A DNA stretch of 6,662 nucleotides from a bacterium (GTDB lineage Bacteria; Patescibacteriota; Microgenomatia; UBA8517), in NCBI GenBank assembly GCA_021824385.1, contig JAKAKU010000010.1, positions 1 through 6,662 of the forward strand. The letters are read 5' to 3'. Positions 4,325 through 6,662 of this stretch are shown here, piece by piece. Within the stretch, counting starts at the first letter, position 1. Every line of letters begins with the position of its first letter. The position numbers and the translations under genes are program-made. The notes under the pieces are model-generated. The model did not search any database, had not been told where the DNA came from, and saw nothing but the letters and a program-made list of their open reading frames with translations.

Positions 4325-5209
4325 GTGAAATATTGGTTGCTCATTATACTTTTATTGATAGGTGCGTGTTCAGTAAGTCCAGACCAAAATCCGGTACAAA
4401 CACCTGAAACGCCAAAAACACCCCAGCCGCAAGCAAGTAGTTTGTGTATTACCACTTTGACTTCTGAAAGTGTAAATATCCGAAAAGCTGCCAGTGTGAC
4501 GTCTGGTATTGTGGGGATTTTAAAAGCAGAAGAACTGAAGCCTGTTGTTTCAACGACTGGACAATGGTATCAGGTACAGGTGGGAAGTGCAGATGGTTAT
4601 ATAGCGAATTGGGTTGTTCAAAAGACGCCTTGTTCTACAGAGATGACCAGTTCATCGAACTGTTTTACTAAAGTATCTGATTCACCAGAGATTTTTGTAA
4701 AAGGACTGTTTGAGTGGGGTCGAGGATATATTACTCCCGAAAAAATACCCCAACTGTATCAGGTGATTCTGAAACACTATCAAACAGATAAACAGGCGAA
4801 AAAACTATATGTCGAAATTACCAGTGACCAACGGGAATTATTCCGAGTTTTCCCCGACATAGATGATAGAGCAGGGGGAGTAGAAGGTCTTGCCGTATTA
4901 TCGAGTGATTCATGTAATCTTTTGGCAAAAAAAACCTCGGATCAACCTGGGGTTAGGGCAATTGTGGCGTGGGCTCTCCCGGATATTACCCAACTGGGAG
5001 AAAATGTTGAAGTCATCGTACATGAATTATCTCATGCTGCTGGTGCTGAACATGGCGGAAATACGTGGATGAATGACGCCTATTTTTGGGGGTATGTGGG
5101 ACGTCGGGCGAGTTACGAAAACACGTGCAAGGAATTCGATGAGCCAGAGAAGACTATCTGTAACGAATTTCATGAAGTTATGGTAACAAATACAGAGATA
5201 GCCGGGTAA
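4325..5209 (+). CDS. Lipoprotein with SH3b domain and metzincin-type zinc metalloprotease motif
   Basis: The 294-residue envelope protein starts at GTG behind an almost perfect SD. MKYWLLIILLLIGAC is a lipoprotein signal; C15 is the lipidation site. A Pro/Thr/Gln linker (about 19-37) follows. Residues about 45-98 form a bacterial SH3 (SH3b) fold with the typical VNIRKAASVTSGIVGIL start and WYQVQV...DGYIANWV end; such domains usually bind cell wall or peptides. The rest (about 115-294) holds HELSHAAGAEH (H233, E234, H237, G240, H243), a full HExxHxxGxxH metzincin zinc motif; M286 in HEVMVTN could be the Met-turn. Six cysteines after C15 may form disulfides. The likely role is extracytoplasmic proteolysis; the substrate is unknown. 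A terminator overlaps its stop codon. I infer activity only from the motif. Confidence 0.88.
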   Translation: MKYWLLIILLLIGACSVSPDQNPVQTPETPKTPQPQASSLCITTLTSESVNIRKAASVTSGIVGILKAEELKPVVSTTGQWYQVQVGSADGYIANWVVQKTPCSTEMTSSSNCFTKVSDSPEIFVKGLFEWGRGYITPEKIPQLYQVILKHYQTDKQAKKLYVEITSDQRELFRVFPDIDDRAGGVEGLAVLSSDSCNLLAKKTSDQPGVRAIVAWALPDITQLGENVEVIVHELSHAAGAEHGGNTWMNDAYFWGYVGRRASYENTCKEFDEPEKTICNEFHEVMVTNTEIAG

Positions 5210-5223
5210 CTCCGGCTTCTTTT
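5200..5223 (+). terminator. Terminator overlapping the lipoprotein stop codon
   Basis: AGCCGG (5200-5205) pairs with CCGGCT (5212-5217) around the loop GTAACT, which contains the TAA stop (5207-5209). TTCTTTT follows (5217-5223). The T-tract runs into the def stop codon on the other strand (5222-5224), so the convergent genes have essentially no spacer. Confidence 0.85.
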
Positions 5224-5764
5224 ATACTAATTCTACTTCTTCCCATTCATCTCCATGGAAGTGATACAGGGGGGCATTTTGCTCCAAAATTCGGTCGATA
5301 AATAAAACACCATTTAAGTGATCAATTTCATGCTGAACGATTTGGGCCAAAAATCCGCTAAACTCCTCAGTCACACTCTTTCCTGTTTCATCCATGTATT
5401 TGAGAGTAAGCTTTTTTGCCCGCTTCAGAGGTCCGTAATAGTGAGGAAGCGACAAACAACCCTCGAGAAGTTTTTCACTTTTTTGTCGTTTCTTTGATTT
5501 CTGTTTTATTATTGGAGTTTCTTCAAGTTTAATTATTTCAGGATTTATTATAACTTTGTCATTTCCTTCGAAACTCATCAGAAACAGACGAATATTTTTT
5601 CCAATTTGAGGAGCAGCAAGACCCACTCCTTCAGGATCTTTTTGTGCTGCCAACGTGTCTTCCATGTCTTCAATAAGCTCTAAGATTTTTTTGTCCACCT
5701 TGTGAACAGCTTTACTAACTTCACGAAGCGACTTTTCTTTGACTTGTAATATTTTTCTGATCAT
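5222..5764 (-). CDS. def: Peptide deformylase
   Basis: The 180-residue cytosolic metalloenzyme removes the formyl group from the N-terminal Met of nascent proteins, undoing the Fmt modification. All three family motifs are present: GVGLAAPQ (46-53), EGCLS (101-105, with C103 as metal ligand) and HEIDH (145-149, with H145 and H149 as ligands and E146 as catalyst). Between motif 1 and motif 2 lies a very basic insert (KQKSKKRQKSEK, about 87-98) that most deformylases lack; it may form a surface loop near the ribosome-facing side (inference). The C-terminus is acidic (DEWEEVELV). ATG 5762-5764 has no SD, and a TATAAT ends 8 nt before it. It lies 36 nt after the TPR gene, convergent with the lipoprotein gene. 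Confidence 0.96.
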   Translation of the reverse strand: MIRKILQVKEKSLREVSKAVHKVDKKILELIEDMEDTLAAQKDPEGVGLAAPQIGKNIRLFLMSFEGNDKVIINPEIIKLEETPIIKQKSKKRQKSEKLLEGCLSLPHYYGPLKRAKKLTLKYMDETGKSVTEEFSGFLAQIVQHEIDHLNGVLFIDRILEQNAPLYHFHGDEWEEVELV

Positions 5765-5772
5765 ATAACGAA

Positions 5773-5778
5773 ATTATA
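5773..5778 (-). promoter_or_regulatory. -10 box of def, near-leaderless transcript
   Basis: Minus-strand TATAAT is followed by 8 nt and the ATG (5764), so transcription from it would start about 2 nt before the start codon. The -35 is poor (ATGCAA at 17-nt spacing). Read-through from the upstream TPR gene, whose stop is 36 nt away, is the alternative. Confidence 0.5.
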
Positions 5779-5800
5779 TCGTACTATTGACTCAATTGCA

Positions 5801-6662
5801 TTATTTGTTCCCTAAACTTTGGAGTTCTTTCTGCACAGCAACGTCATCTGGAGAAATGTTTTTTAAAATATATTCAAGATGTATCTTTGCTTTTTCTACT
5901 TGTTTAGTTTGTTCATATAAAAATGCCAGCAGTCGGTGAGCAATTTTGTAGTCAGGTTTCATGGTCACCGAAGTCTCGCCAGCAGCTATTGCTTCTTCAA
6001 AGCGTCCCAGTTTTGCAAATGTTAAGCACTGTTGATAGAGAACAGAAGGGTCGGTGGGAGCGAGTATTCGGAGTTGCTTGGTAAGATCGAGTGTTGTAAG
6101 TAGGTATTTGGTGTCGTGGTCTCCAAGAGTTGCATATGAATTGGCGGCAAGTTTTAATATTCGAATATTTTGAGGTGAGAGTTTTTGAGCGATTTCCAGT
6201 TGTTCCAGACTTGCTGTCGTAAATGTTTGAACGAGGGCTGGATCGGCTTCTTTTGCAGTGGTAAGGTCGGCATACAGTGCTCCAAGTTGTGCATGATACG
6301 TTGGCTCGTAAGGGCTCAGAGAAATTGCATTGTGGTAATCTTGCAAACTCTTTGTGTAGTCTTCGTTGTTTTGAGCCTCTGTGGCACGAGCATACAGATA
6401 ATCAGCATGCCAATAGTTGAAAAGCATGAGTGCGCTGTAGAGTGCTGCGATTGAGACAAATGAAACACCAATTATTTGTATCGATGACGGTTTTTGTACT
6501 GTTTTTTCTTCCAAGAATGGGGCTGTTAGTGAAAACGCTGCTGCTGGGAAAAGATAAAATAATACTGAAGTGGGAACTACAGAAAATCCAAAGAAATTGG
6601 TAATAAGAAGTGTCGCATATCCTGACAAAAGTCCTGCAGTTATATAAAAATCACTCGATTTT
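5801..6662 (-). CDS. Polytopic membrane protein with C-terminal TPR repeats (O-antigen-polymerase-like), C-terminal part
   Basis: The frame is open to the window edge, so 286 C-terminal residues are visible and the start lies outside. The TTG-initiated 275-residue version is only an artefact of the cut. The first part has two to three membrane helices, including a stretch with FFGFSVVPTSVLFYL, which resembles the last helices of Wzy/WaaL-type O-antigen ligases and polymerases. A further helix (IIGVSFVSIAALYSALMLF) leads into a soluble domain with about four to five TPR-like repeats, such as DYTKSLQDYHNAISLSP, SLEQLEIAQKLSPQNIRIL, FEEAIAAGETSVTMKPDY and VEKAKIHLEYILKN. Membrane polymerase plus TPR is a common arrangement in these bacteria, with the TPR part probably a protein-interaction scaffold. 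The assignment of the membrane part rests on limited sequence. Confidence 0.8.
   Translation of the reverse strand, partial: KSSDFYITAGLLSGYATLLITNFFGFSVVPTSVLFYLFPAAAFSLTAPFLEEKTVQKPSSIQIIGVSFVSIAALYSALMLFNYWHADYLYARATEAQNNEDYTKSLQDYHNAISLSPYEPTYHAQLGALYADLTTAKEADPALVQTFTTASLEQLEIAQKLSPQNIRILKLAANSYATLGDHDTKYLLTTLDLTKQLRILAPTDPSVLYQQCLTFAKLGRFEEAIAAGETSVTMKPDYKIAHRLLAFLYEQTKQVEKAKIHLEYILKNISPDDVAVQKELQSLGNK

Noticed and set aside
1..6662. Recoded TGA (as in Gracilibacteria) because no gene ends in TGA
   Set aside because: No full-length frame contains an in-frame TGA, and eight genes are too few to infer code change.

Overview
The window looks like a compact chromosomal segment from a bacterium of the Candidate Phyla Radiation (Patescibacteria, possibly Microgenomates-like). 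The reasons are a four-cysteine ribosomal protein L28, a methionyl-tRNA formyltransferase and a peptide deformylase that both carry lineage-style insertions, an O-antigen-polymerase/TPR-type membrane protein, short spacers and several genes whose -10 box lies almost on the start codon. This taxonomic call is an inference from protein style. All seven complete protein genes and the visible 3' end of the eighth end in TAA or TAG, and nothing suggests a recoded stop.

Layout. 1-550 (minus): 5' part of a secreted beta-propeller protein that starts at GTG, with a clear promoter. 688-852 (minus): a 54-residue membrane protein with a good Shine-Dalgarno (SD) site, followed by a hairpin terminator. 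926-1240 (minus): a tRNA unit with an extended -10 promoter, two broken copies of the tRNA-Thr 5' end, tRNA-Thr(UGU), a small terminator hairpin and tRNA-Tyr(GUA). 1250-1503 (minus): no protein gene, but an extended -10, a strongly self-complementary stretch of about 210 nt whose two ends pair, and a hairpin plus U-run; I read this as an unrecognised structured non-coding RNA. 1532-2179 (minus): M50 site-2-type membrane metalloprotease, divergent from 2219-2452 (plus): rpmB, over a shared palindromic -10. 2518-3264 (plus): an unrecognised alpha-helical protein with its own promoter and terminator. 3306-4232 (minus): fmt. 4325-5209 (plus): a lipoprotein with an SH3b domain and a metzincin-type HExxHxxGxxH zinc site. 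5222-5764 (minus): def. 5801-6662 (minus): C-terminal part of a polytopic membrane protein with TPR repeats, cut by the window edge.

How the genes fit together. rpmB, the two tRNAs, fmt and def serve translation. Fmt adds the formyl group to initiator Met-tRNA and Def removes it from nascent proteins, and both look leaderless here. The membrane protease, the metzincin-like lipoprotein, the propeller protein and the polymerase/TPR protein belong to the cell envelope. The two most unusual items are the putative structured RNA and the ladder of tRNA-Thr 5' fragments in the tRNA leader.
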